Shown: positions 43,405 through 51,296 of the stretch, one piece after another
Position numbering within the stretch: the first letter of the stretch is position 1
Layout of the letters: each line of letters begins with the position of its first letter
Assembly (NCBI RefSeq): GCF_014695775.1
Contig: NZ_JACJOX010000050.1
Span: 62,001-126,000, forward strand
Direction of reading: 5' to 3'
Origin: Leptolyngbya sp. FACHB-60
GTDB taxonomy: Bacteria > Cyanobacteriota > Cyanobacteriia > Phormidesmidales > Phormidesmidaceae
Length of the DNA stretch: 64,000 nucleotides
Notes under the pieces: generated by a model
Seen by the model: the letters and a program-made list of their open reading frames with translations, nothing else
The model's database searches: none
What the model was told of the DNA's origin: nothing
Made by a program: the position numbers and the translations under genes

Positions 43405-43780
43405 AAACTGTAGGGTGTAACCGGCTCCCCATCGTTCGAGGGGTTTAGCCTCCCTGAGAGGCTGGGCCTGAGGTGAGGGTTACTTTCCCCTGCCGGGTTC
43501 ATCCACGGCTGTAGCAGTTACACTTGGGCGTTGGCTACCCCAGTCTGTCGGTTGTCCTCTCGGCCATAGCTAGAGGAGGGAGCCAGAGCGCTTGTCTGCA
43601 ACCTTGCCTTGAGGAAGACGAATCGAGGTTGGTTGCCGCTACGGCTCACCCCCAGCACTGGTTTCGGCGTCGCCTCGTTGCCACAGGCAGCGTACTGAGA
43701 CCGCATCCCTGGGGCTCACACGGGTTGATGACCTGTCGTAGCCCGGGGCACCCCAGTCATGAATAGTTTTAGGAATCAGT
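43405..43780 (+). ncRNA. Candidate structured leader RNA upstream of the RNase II/R gene
   Basis: No protein is visible in the roughly 370 bases before the RNase start, but complementary segments are frequent. GGCT-CCCC (43423-43430) pairs with GGGG (43440-43443) and AGCC (43447-43450). GTAACC (43417-43422) can pair with GGTTAC (43478-43483). The overlapping GTGTAAC (43415-43421) can instead pair with GTTACAC (43517-43523), so two folds compete. TCCTCT/AGAGGA (43555/43572) and CAACCT/AGGTTG (43599/43626) add further stems. No known riboswitch or housekeeping RNA family was recognised. It may be the gene's own leader or a separate RNA. Confidence 0.45.
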
Positions 43781-43786
43781 CGCTAC

Positions 43787-46207
43787 ATGGAACTCTCGAT
43801 CGCGGCCTTACTGGCAAGCTTTGCCAAAGATAAAACCCACACCCTCAAGGGCCTAGAAAAAAAGCTGCACTGCAACGACGATACTAGCCAGCGCGACTTG
43901 CAGATTGCCGTCGATGCCCTAGAGCGGATTGGCGTGCTAGTCAAAGAGCGGGGCAAGTACCGCCGCGAGCTGGGGGAGAATGTGATCGAGGGCAAGTTGC
44001 GCTGCTCGAGCAAGGGCTTTTGCTTTGCCATTCAGGACGAAGAGGGTGCCGACGATATCTACGTGCGCGAGAGCCAGCTCAACACGGCCTGGAACGGCGA
44101 TCGCGTGCTGGTCAAAGTCACCAAGGAGGGCAGCCGCCGCCGCAGCCCCGAAGGCGAAGTGCAGCTCATTCTAGAGCGGGCCAATGCCTCAGTGCTGGCC
44201 CGCGTCAAGCAAGAATCTGACGACTACCGTGCCGTACCCCTCGACGATCGCCTGCTGTTTGAGCTGGCCCTAGTCGCCAACGGCGGCGACCTGGCCGACG
44301 CCGTTGACCAGCTGGCCCATGTCGAGATTGTGCGCTATCCCCTGGGGCAGCACCCGCCCCAGGGCCGGGTAGCCCAAATTCTTGGCAGCGACGCCGAGGC
44401 CGCCGCCGACATCGACATCGTTTACTGCAAGCACGATCTGCCCCGCAAGTTTTCTGACGCGGTGCTCACCGCCGCTCAGGCCCTGCCCACCCGCGTGCTC
44501 AAAGCCGACATTAAAGACCGCCTTGACCTGCGCGAGACCCTCACGGTAGCCATTGACGGCCCCAACGCTCAGGTGATTGACGACGCCATCAGCCTGGAGC
44601 GCACCGCCGCTGGCCAGTGGCGATTGGGGATTCACATTGCCGATATTTCCCACTACGTCCCGGCTCATTCTGCCATTGACCAGGAGGCCTGCAAGCGCGG
44701 CACCTCGGTCTATCTAGGCGATGAGGTTATCCCCATGCTGCCGCCCCCCCTGTCGGGCCCACTAGGATCGCTGCTGGCAGGCAAAGACCGGCTGGCGATT
44801 TCGGTGCTGGTCACCCTCGACGACACGGGTGCCGTCAAGGAGTACGAGGTGCAGCCCACGGTGGTGGCCGTAGACCACCAAATTTCCTACCAGGAAGCCC
44901 AAGGGATATTGGAGCGCGATAACTCCGATGTTCTGAAGAGTCTAGGCATCAAACCGAAGGCGCTCAAGGCCCTAGAGCCGGTCTACGACCTGATGGATAA
45001 CCTGCTTTACCTGAGCCAGGCGATCAAGCGGCAGCGCCTCCACCGTGGTTCTTTTGAGCTAAATTTGCCCGAATACGACTTTCCCGCCGATGCGGGTGAG
45101 CCCCTCGCCCACTACCGATCGCCCAAGTTTCAGTACGACGACGAAGGACTGCTGGGGGTGATGGTGACGGCCACCAGCCTACCCTCCCGCCAGATTGTGA
45201 CGGAGTGCATGCTGCTAGGCAATCAGCTGATTGCGCAGCAGCTCAAGGCTCTGGGGGTGCCCGCCATCTACCGCCTGCACCGCGCCCCCGACGCCAGCGA
45301 CGTGCAAGAGCTGGTCAAGCTGGCCGAAAACATGGAGATTCAGCTCACCCTAAATGACGAAGCGGCCCCCCAACCCAAAGACTACCAGCGGTTTGTGGAG
45401 CAGTTTGCCGCCTCCGGGGCCGAGAAAATTCTCACCTACCTGCTGCTAGAGACCATTCAGCCCGCTTTTTACAGCACCCATGCCGACCTGCACTTTGGGC
45501 TGGCTCTCACCGAGGGCTACACCCATTTCACCTCGCCCTCCCGCCGCTACGCCGATCTGCTGATCCACCGCATTCTCCATGCGGTGTTTGAGTCGGGCCG
45601 CGATCGCCGCTCCACCCGATCCAAAGACCCGGCCAACCTGCGCCACAGCTCTTGCCACGGCCAGGTCAACTGGAATGTGCTGCCCCCCGAGATTCAGCAC
45701 GAGCTAGAGGACGACATCCCCCGCATCGCCATCCACCTCACCGAGCGCGAGCGCCTGGCCCAGGAGGCCGAATCAGACCTGGAGGGGCTGAAGAAAGCGG
45801 AGTTTATGCGATCGCACACCGGCGAGGTCTTCCACGGCCTGATTACCGGCGTGCAGTCCTACGGCTTCTTCGTCGAAATCGAAGAATTGCTGGTAGAAGG
45901 GCTCGTCCACGTCAGCTCGCTCAAGGACGACTGGTACGAATATCGCGCCCGCCAGCAAAAGCTCGTCGGCCGCAAAAACCGTCAGCAATACCGTCTCGGC
46001 GACAAAGTTGACGTGCAGGTCAAGAGCGTCGACTACTACCGCCAGCAGATCGATCTCGTTGCCGTCGGCGGCGGCAGCCAGGCCCCCGAAGACGAAGACA
46101 ACAACTACAGCGAAGACGACAACGACGAACTCATCAATAGCCAAGATGACGGCCAAGACGATGGGCGGGATGATGGGCGGGATGATGGGCGGGATGAGAG
46201 TGAGTAA
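43787..46207 (+). CDS. RNase II/R family 3'-5' exoribonuclease
   Basis: This 806-residue hydrolytic exoribonuclease degrades RNA processively. An N-terminal winged-helix part (about 1-65; QRDLQIAVDALERIGVLVKERG) precedes cold-shock/OB domains. The RNB catalytic domain (about 245-600) has the acidic active-site block VIDDAISLER and HIADISHYVPAHSAID. A C-terminal S1 domain (about 675-770; GEVFHGLITGVQSYGFFVEI) follows. The tail is an acidic stretch with DDGQ, then DDGR three times and DESE, encoded by 12-bp tandem units. The layout is that of RNase R. The start is ATG 43787 with only a weak AGGA upstream, after a long structured leader. Confidence 0.93.
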   Translation: MELSIAALLASFAKDKTHTLKGLEKKLHCNDDTSQRDLQIAVDALERIGVLVKERGKYRRELGENVIEGKLRCSSKGFCFAIQDEEGADDIYVRESQLNTAWNGDRVLVKVTKEGSRRRSPEGEVQLILERANASVLARVKQESDDYRAVPLDDRLLFELALVANGGDLADAVDQLAHVEIVRYPLGQHPPQGRVAQILGSDAEAAADIDIVYCKHDLPRKFSDAVLTAAQALPTRVLKADIKDRLDLRETLTVAIDGPNAQVIDDAISLERTAAGQWRLGIHIADISHYVPAHSAIDQEACKRGTSVYLGDEVIPMLPPPLSGPLGSLLAGKDRLAISVLVTLDDTGAVKEYEVQPTVVAVDHQISYQEAQGILERDNSDVLKSLGIKPKALKALEPVYDLMDNLLYLSQAIKRQRLHRGSFELNLPEYDFPADAGEPLAHYRSPKFQYDDEGLLGVMVTATSLPSRQIVTECMLLGNQLIAQQLKALGVPAIYRLHRAPDASDVQELVKLAENMEIQLTLNDEAAPQPKDYQRFVEQFAASGAEKILTYLLLETIQPAFYSTHADLHFGLALTEGYTHFTSPSRRYADLLIHRILHAVFESGRDRRSTRSKDPANLRHSSCHGQVNWNVLPPEIQHELEDDIPRIAIHLTERERLAQEAESDLEGLKKAEFMRSHTGEVFHGLITGVQSYGFFVEIEELLVEGLVHVSSLKDDWYEYRARQQKLVGRKNRQQYRLGDKVDVQVKSVDYYRQQIDLVAVGGGSQAPEDEDNNYSEDDNDELINSQDDGQDDGRDDGRDDGRDESE
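46145..46204 (+). repeat. 12-bp in-frame tandem repeat at the 3' end of the RNase gene
   Basis: Units GACGATGGGCGG (46157), GATGATGGGCGG (46169) and GATGATGGGCGG (46181) are tandem. A weaker unit GATGACGGCCAA lies before them (46145) and GATGAGAGTGAG after. Being 12 bp, the repeat keeps frame and gives DDGR units; length variation between strains is likely. Confidence 0.85.
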
Positions 46208-46378
46208 GTGAGTGGGCTAGTGAGTGAGGGAGTGCCTGAGATAGCGGGTTAGTTCAATGGCGTTAGCCTTAGAAACTTAAGCTCGTTAGGATTAGGACAG
46301 ATCAGCGGGTGACCCCGAATATCTGCACTGGTCAAGTGCCTCACTCGCCCGCCCCCATACTCCCCACCCCCATACACA

Positions 46379-47023
46379 ATGCCAACCGTCGAAACTCCCC
46401 TCTCCATCCGTCCTCTCATTGTGGGAGTTACTGGCGCATCGGGTTTGATTTACGCCGTACGTACGCTGCGACACGTACTCAACGCAGACGGCGTGGTTGA
46501 TTTGGTCGCATCTAAGGCCTCGCAAATGGTGTGGCAGGCCGAATCAGACATCCATATGCCCCTTGATCCTGAGAAGCAGGAGCAATTCTGGCGCGACCAG
46601 GCGGGGGTGCCCACCGCAGGCAAGCTGCGCTGCCATCCCTGGGGGGATGTGGGGGCCACTATTGCCAGCGGCTCGTACCGCACAGCGGGAATGGTAGTGA
46701 TACCGTGCAGCATGAGCACCGTGGGGCGATTGGCGGCGGGCCTAAGTTCTGACCTGCTAGAGCGAGCCGCCGACGTCCAGCTCAAGGAAGGCCGCAAGTT
46801 GGTGGTGGTGCCGCGCGAAACTCCTTTTAGCCTAATTCACCTGCGCAACCTGACTACCCTAGCTGAGGCTGGCGCGCGCATTGTCCCTGCCATTCCGGCC
46901 TGGTACCACCAGCCCCAGACCATCGACGACCTGGTGGATTTTGTGGTGGCCCGCGCCCTCGATCAGCTCGACATCGACTGTGTACCCCTCAACCGCTGGC
47001 AGGGGCACTTGTCTAACGTCTAA
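46379..47023 (+). CDS. ubiX: Flavin prenyltransferase UbiX
   Basis: This 214-residue protein makes the prenylated FMN cofactor used by UbiD-type decarboxylases. It has the flavodoxin-like N-terminus PLIVGVTGASGLIYAVRTL, the VIPCSMSTVGRLAAG segment and the closing KLVVVPRETPFSLIHLRNL. In cyanobacteria UbiX/UbiD serve plastoquinone ring decarboxylation. The start ATG 46379 follows a C-rich low-complexity spacer. A membrane-protein gene follows after 49 bases on the same strand. Confidence 0.95.
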   Translation: MPTVETPLSIRPLIVGVTGASGLIYAVRTLRHVLNADGVVDLVASKASQMVWQAESDIHMPLDPEKQEQFWRDQAGVPTAGKLRCHPWGDVGATIASGSYRTAGMVVIPCSMSTVGRLAAGLSSDLLERAADVQLKEGRKLVVVPRETPFSLIHLRNLTTLAEAGARIVPAIPAWYHQPQTIDDLVDFVVARALDQLDIDCVPLNRWQGHLSNV

Positions 47024-47072
47024 CCTCCACGAGGCACGATAGGATGGGCAGGATGACGCTATAGGGCTAACC

Positions 47073-48245
47073 ATGGCTACCGTACGTCTAATTGTGGTCT
47101 TGCTGGTTTTGGGGGCAGTGCTGCTGCTGGGGGTGCAAAACTTGGCCCCGGCTCTACCCCTGGTCTTTTTTGGCGGCACAACCCGGGCTTTGCCGCTCGG
47201 CATTTGGCTGACGGGGGCCGTGGGCCTAGGGGCGTTGACAACCCTGGTGTTGACCGCCCTGCTAGGGTCTGCTGGCCCCAGCAGCGGCAATCGCTCCACG
47301 GCCTATAAATATCGGCCTCAATCCTTCTATGAACCCACCGGTTCATCTTCTGGGACGGCCTCGACAGCTAGCCAGACCGGACGCAACGCGCCACCACCCT
47401 ACACCACACCCGGATCGAGGAGTGGCGGAGCGGGGCGATCGCCCGCCACTCCCGGCACCAGCAGCGATAATCCTACTGACGACGACCCCAGCTGGCGAGC
47501 CTGGACAAATTTGAAATCGCCCGCCCAGTGGAGCGACTGGGAATCGCTTAGCCAGGCCCCTAAACCTGAAAACACCCCGTCATCCTCCTCAGCATCGGGG
47601 ATAGTCGATAGCGTCACCACCTGGTTTAGCAGCAGCAAGCAGCAGGCCAAGCAGCAGCAGCGGGTCAACGAATCGCTACAAGAACTCGACACCGACTGGG
47701 ATGGGCTAGAAAATCGTCCCTACCGCGCCCCTGGAGTTAGCCCAGTAGACGATCACCTGGATGACATCACCCAGGGCTGGGAACAGGCCGGTGATCCCAA
47801 CCGCGACCCCAACCGTGATTTTGAAGCCTCCCAGGCCCCGCGCCGCGTATATCGCGACGGTTCGCTGTACTCCTACAGCTACCGCGATGAAGGCGACCCG
47901 GCCCCCCAGAGCAGCCAGGTTGACAACATCTACGCCCCCCCTGATGACGTCATCTACGGCAATGACCCAGACCCCCGGTATGCTGACACCGACTACGTCA
48001 GAGGCTCAGTCTATGCGGCTGACAACAGTGCCTACAACAGAGATGAGGGGGAGGATGACGACCTCGGTGAACCCGAAATCGCTGAAGATGGTGTCGTCGA
48101 TGCCGACTATCGGGTGATTGTGCCTCCCTACACCGCTGCCGCCGAAGCTGCCGCCGTCGAAACCTGGACCGATCACCGTGAACCGACCCCAGATCGCCCA
48201 CCCGGTGACGAATGGGACGACGCCGACGACGCCCTAACACCCTAA
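47073..48245 (+). CDS. LapA-like membrane protein with long disordered tail
   Basis: This 390-residue protein has two N-terminal hydrophobic helices (about 4-27 and 44-66) in a LapA-domain-like pattern (LLVLGAVLLLGVQNLAPALPLVFFGG). About 320 residues of low-complexity, Ser/Pro- then Asp/Tyr-rich sequence follow. The tail is acidic, with blocks such as DDDLGEPEIAEDGVVDADYR. It has no recognised enzyme domain. Similar proteins sit next to ubiX in other cyanobacteria, from memory. The function is unknown; a membrane-tethered scaffold is one reading. aroK follows by 68 bases. Confidence 0.75.
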   Translation: MATVRLIVVLLVLGAVLLLGVQNLAPALPLVFFGGTTRALPLGIWLTGAVGLGALTTLVLTALLGSAGPSSGNRSTAYKYRPQSFYEPTGSSSGTASTASQTGRNAPPPYTTPGSRSGGAGRSPATPGTSSDNPTDDDPSWRAWTNLKSPAQWSDWESLSQAPKPENTPSSSSASGIVDSVTTWFSSSKQQAKQQQRVNESLQELDTDWDGLENRPYRAPGVSPVDDHLDDITQGWEQAGDPNRDPNRDFEASQAPRRVYRDGSLYSYSYRDEGDPAPQSSQVDNIYAPPDDVIYGNDPDPRYADTDYVRGSVYAADNSAYNRDEGEDDDLGEPEIAEDGVVDADYRVIVPPYTAAAEAAAVETWTDHREPTPDRPPGDEWDDADDALTP

Positions 48246-48313
48246 ACCCCCACCTTCCTCAACCCCTCACCCTCACCCCCCCCTTACCCCCCACTCCCTC
48301 ACCCCTTTCTTTC

Positions 48314-48892
48314 ATGACTCTGACCGATCGCCTCAACGGCATTAACCTCTACCTCATCGGCATGATGGGCGCTGGCAAAAGCAGCACGGGCGCAGCCCTA
48401 GCCCAGATGCTCGGCTACCAGTTTTTTGATACCGATGCCGTGGTAGAAGCCGCAGCGGGGCAGTCCATTCCCGACCTTTTTGCCAGCCAGGGAGAACCCG
48501 CCTTTCGTCAGCTCGAAACTGAGGTGCTGGCAGAACTATCGGCCTACCGTCGTCTGGTAATCGCCACTGGCGGCGGCATTGTCACCCAGCAGCAAAACTG
48601 GAGCTACCTGCACCACGGCATTGTGGTGTGGCTGGATGTGCCGCTGACAGTGCTGCAAGGGCGATTGGCGGGGGAGGCGGGCCGGCCGCTGTTGCAGGGG
48701 CAAGATTGGGAAACTAAGCTGACTAACCTTTTAGAGCAGCGGCAGCCCCTCTACGCCCAGGCGGATGTGCGGGTGACCGTGGGCACTGGCGACGCGGTGG
48801 GGGCGATCGCCGCCCGCATCCTCGACTTAGTGGCCGAAAGAATTAGCGAGAAGACTGATAGCGCTAAGACTGATTCTGCCGTACTCAATTGA
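48314..48892 (+). CDS. aroK: Shikimate kinase
   Basis: This 192-residue enzyme phosphorylates shikimate in chorismate synthesis. It has the P-loop GMMGAGKSS, the FFDTDAVVE shikimate-binding Asp and the ATGGGIVTQQ Walker-B-like/GGG segment, then the RPLLQG lid region. ATG 48314 gives the standard N-terminus; the open frame upstream is in the C-rich spacer and is not homologous. argB begins 45 bases after it on the same strand, so the two may be co-transcribed. Confidence 0.95.
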   Translation: MTLTDRLNGINLYLIGMMGAGKSSTGAALAQMLGYQFFDTDAVVEAAAGQSIPDLFASQGEPAFRQLETEVLAELSAYRRLVIATGGGIVTQQQNWSYLHHGIVVWLDVPLTVLQGRLAGEAGRPLLQGQDWETKLTNLLEQRQPLYAQADVRVTVGTGDAVGAIAARILDLVAERISEKTDSAKTDSAVLN

Positions 48893-48937
48893 TACACTAC
48901 TGGCAGCTTGATTTCTGCCAACCCTATCGGTAGCGCC

Positions 48938-49840
48938 ATGGTTCAGTCTCCTTCTCAAACGGACAGCGTCCACGAGGCCGAGGCCGCGCGAGTTCGCATT
49001 CTCAGCGAGGCATTGCCCTACATTCAGCAGTTTCGGGGCCGCACGGTGGTGGTGAAGTACGGCGGCGCGGCAATGAAAGACGGCAGCCTGAAAGCGGGCG
49101 TGATCCGCGACATTGTGTTTATGTCCTGCGTGGGCATTCGTCCGGTGGTGGTGCACGGCGGCGGCCCCGAAATCAATATTTGGCTCGGCAAGCTGGGTAT
49201 TGAGCCCCAGTTCAAAGACGGTCTGCGGGTGACCGATGCCCCCACTATGGATGTGGTGGAAATGGTGCTGGTGGGCCGGGTCAACAAGGAGCTGGTGTCG
49301 TTGATTAACCAGGAGGGGGGCAAGGCCGTGGGCCTCTGCGGCAAAGACGGCAACCTGATCACCGCTCGGCCCCAGGGCGCGGCCGATGTGGGCTTTGTGG
49401 GCGAGGTAAGCGGCATTAATTCGGGGATTATTAAAACGCTGGCAGAGGCGGGCTACATTCCGATTGTGTCGAGCGTGGCCAGCGACGAAACGGGCCAGGC
49501 CTATAACATCAACGCCGACACCGTAGCAGGGGAAATTGCCGCCGCCCTGGGGGCCGAAAAGCTGATCTTGCTCACCGACACCAAGGGCATTTTAGAGGAC
49601 TACCACGACCCTTCCACCCTGCTGCCTAAGCTCGATATTCAGCAGGCGCGGCAGCTGATTGAAACCGGGGTGGTGTCTGGGGGGATGATTCCAAAGGTGA
49701 ATTGCTGCGTGCGATCGCTCGCCCAGGGGGTCGGTGCCGCCCACATTCTCGATGGTCGCGTGCCCCACGCCCTGCTGCTGGAGATTTTCAGCGATCTGGG
49801 TATTGGCTCGATGATTGTGGCCTCAGAGTTTCGGGGGTAA
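48938..49840 (+). CDS. argB: Acetylglutamate kinase
   Basis: This 300-residue amino-acid kinase fold enzyme is the controlled step of arginine synthesis and a target of PII protein in cyanobacteria. The visible marks are VVVKYGGAAM at the N-terminus, VVHGGGPEIN, ITARPQGA and the C-terminal VSGGMIPKV. The N-terminal helix before the kinase core, needed for hexamers and arginine feedback, is present (SVHEAEAARVRILSEALPYIQQF). ATG 48938 is preferred over an upstream TTG at 48908. Confidence 0.96.
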   Translation: MVQSPSQTDSVHEAEAARVRILSEALPYIQQFRGRTVVVKYGGAAMKDGSLKAGVIRDIVFMSCVGIRPVVVHGGGPEINIWLGKLGIEPQFKDGLRVTDAPTMDVVEMVLVGRVNKELVSLINQEGGKAVGLCGKDGNLITARPQGAADVGFVGEVSGINSGIIKTLAEAGYIPIVSSVASDETGQAYNINADTVAGEIAAALGAEKLILLTDTKGILEDYHDPSTLLPKLDIQQARQLIETGVVSGGMIPKVNCCVRSLAQGVGAAHILDGRVPHALLLEIFSDLGIGSMIVASEFRG

Positions 49841-49855
49841 GCCCAAAGAAATTCT

Positions 49856-49883
49856 GTAGGGGAGCGGCATGCTGCGCCCCTAC
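49856..49883. terminator. GTAGGGG...CCCCTAC hairpin between convergent genes
   Basis: GTAGGGG at 49856-49862 and CCCCTAC at 49877-49883 form a 7-bp stem around a GCATGC-containing loop. It lies between the argB stop (49840) and the GST stop (49909). Hairpins of this GTAGGGGCGCAGCATGC type are common mobile-looking spacers in cyanobacteria. Confidence 0.6.
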
Positions 49884-49908
49884 CTGACTTTTCTAAAGGA
49901 ATGCCGCC

Positions 49909-50532
49909 CTAGGAAATCACCTCTAAGAAGCTGGGGCGATGACTGACTGAAGCCCACCAGGCGTTGAGCTGAGGAATTTCGCTGGTGACGGCGGCAAATT
50001 CTGGCGTCTTCGACAGATAGAGCATCACCGGCATGAGATAGAAGTCGGCCAGGGTAATGGTAGGGCCGAGCAGGTAGGGGCTAGAGGCGATCGCCTCAAT
50101 CGCTTCCAGGGCAGTTTTGACCTTGGGTGTCGCATCGGCCACGGCGGCCTCGTCGGCTTGCCCACCCTGGCTGGGTACAATCAGCCGCTGAATGGTGATC
50201 ACGCCGATGGCCGGGGCGTAGAGGTAGCTATCGACGATCGCCATGATTTGGCGCATGTGGGCCTGGCCCATGGGGTCGGCGGGGGTGAAGGCGCGATTGC
50301 CCACCACCGTATCGAGATATTCCACAATGGCGCAGGTTTCGTAGAGTGTTTCCCCATCTACCTCCAGGGTTGGCACCTTGCCAAAGGGGTGCTTAGCCAG
50401 GTACTCAGGGTCGCGATCACTGAAGATATCGACCGCTTTAAGATCGTAGGGCGTGTTGGTCTCCGCCAAAATCATGCGGACAGTGCGCACATAGGTGCTG
50501 AGGGCTGGCCCGTAAAGCGTATATTGTGTCAT
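49909..50532 (-). CDS. Glutathione S-transferase family protein
   Basis: This 207-residue protein has a thioredoxin-like N-terminal GST domain (1-80; glutathione-site loop GKVPTLEVDGETLYETCAIVEYL). An all-helical C-terminal domain (90-205) has the N-capping box TITLADFYLMPVM. It starts TQYTLYGPALSTYVRTVRMIL; the S-T-Y stretch near residue 12 is where a catalytic Ser may sit. The substrate is unknown. It is monocistronic on the minus strand. Confidence 0.9.
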   Translation of the reverse strand: MTQYTLYGPALSTYVRTVRMILAETNTPYDLKAVDIFSDRDPEYLAKHPFGKVPTLEVDGETLYETCAIVEYLDTVVGNRAFTPADPMGQAHMRQIMAIVDSYLYAPAIGVITIQRLIVPSQGGQADEAAVADATPKVKTALEAIEAIASSPYLLGPTITLADFYLMPVMLYLSKTPEFAAVTSEIPQLNAWWASVSHRPSFLEVIS

Positions 50533-50940
50533 CTCAGTTAGCAGGTAAATGTCAGTGCCACAAGCGGCCTCTTCAAGCTACCGCGATTCGTCTTCCTAGA
50601 ACTATCCTGGCCCCTTCAGCGGGTTGACTATGTGTGGCACACCGCCGGCCTGCAATCGGTGAGCGCTAATGTGGGCGATCGCGGTGGGTCTGACATTACC
50701 CTGTGGTAGCCACCCGAGATAGGTAAAGTGCTAACTTGCATTCGATATCCAGGGTTTAGGTGGCCGGGCGCTCTCGTGGCGAACGATAAAGCGATCGATA
50801 AGTTGTTCTCGAATCCGAGCAATTCAGAGAGCAGCGATCATCTTCTCCATTTCTTTTTGATTTACCCCTAGACAGGGCCGCCGATTTGCCGTTATATAGG
50901 CTTAAGTAAAGAACTATTAAGCAGATCTACTCACGAGCTA
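50533..50940. other. Spacer with no visible gene
   Basis: The first half of this 764-base gene-free region shows no conserved protein, tRNA or terminator. It contains scattered HIP1 cores and an AT-richer part at 50840-50930 (TTCTTTTTGATTTACCCC, TTATATAGGCTTAAG) that could hold the promoter of the sulP leader: TTATATAGG near 50893 is -10-like. Confidence 0.4.
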
Positions 50941-50954
50941 TGTCGCTCTTTCTC

Positions 50955-51145
50955 GGTCAGCCCCAAGGCAATCGACAAGCAGGCAGTCCCCCATAGATTG
51001 GGGAACCTGCCGTCTTGAGCACCTCAACAGCCTTTCATGACCGAAGGCGACTGTTGGAGCTTGCCAGCCCAAGAGTAGATTCATTCAAAAATTGAGATAG
51101 CAGGCTGCGATGGTCCCCGAGGACCGGTCTTTGACCATCGCGCGG
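50955..51145 (+). ncRNA. Candidate structured leader or small RNA upstream of sulP
   Basis: Three stable hairpins follow one another. 50982-51011 pairs GGCAG+TCCCC with GGGGA+CTGCC around TAGAT. 51024-51057 pairs TCAACAG with CTGTTGG, with an inner CCTT/AAGG. 51107-51141 pairs GCGATGGTC exactly with GACCATCGC, and a competing GGTCC/GGACC lies inside. No open frame with a good start is seen. The last hairpin ends 155 bases before the sulP start. This fits a leader element or a separate non-coding RNA; no known family was recognised. Confidence 0.45.
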
Positions 51146-51286
51146 CCCATCTCCCCATCGCAACTTTGCCAGCAACCCTAACCCCAATCGGCCTGTGATC
51201 TCATCCACAGCGATCAGGCTTAGGGCTAAGAGAGTTAGGCAACCAGTTTTCTGCCTAGCCCAACCAGGTTTATTTTTCTAGGCTTT

Positions 51287-51291
51287 AGGAG
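51287..51291 (+). promoter_or_regulatory. Ribosome binding site fixing the TTG start of sulP
   Basis: AGGAG is followed after 5 bases (ACTCC) by TTG at 51297. No ATG or GTG is available near the conserved N-terminus, so this site decides the start. Confidence 0.7.
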
Positions 51292-51296
51292 ACTCC

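Noticed and set aside
43451..43500. TPP riboswitch (CTGAGA motif)
   Set aside because: CTGAGA is present, but the second conserved half (ACCTGA...GTAATACC) is not in place, and the downstream gene is an RNase, not a thiamin gene.
43490..43530. glnA-type glutamine riboswitch (GTTCATCC...ACGG...GTAG)
   Set aside because: The resemblance covers only the first strand of the motif; the remaining conserved bases could not be aligned.
43405..43780. RNase P RNA or tmRNA
   Set aside because: The diagnostic P RNA (GAGGAAAGTCC, ACAGAA) and tmRNA termini are absent.
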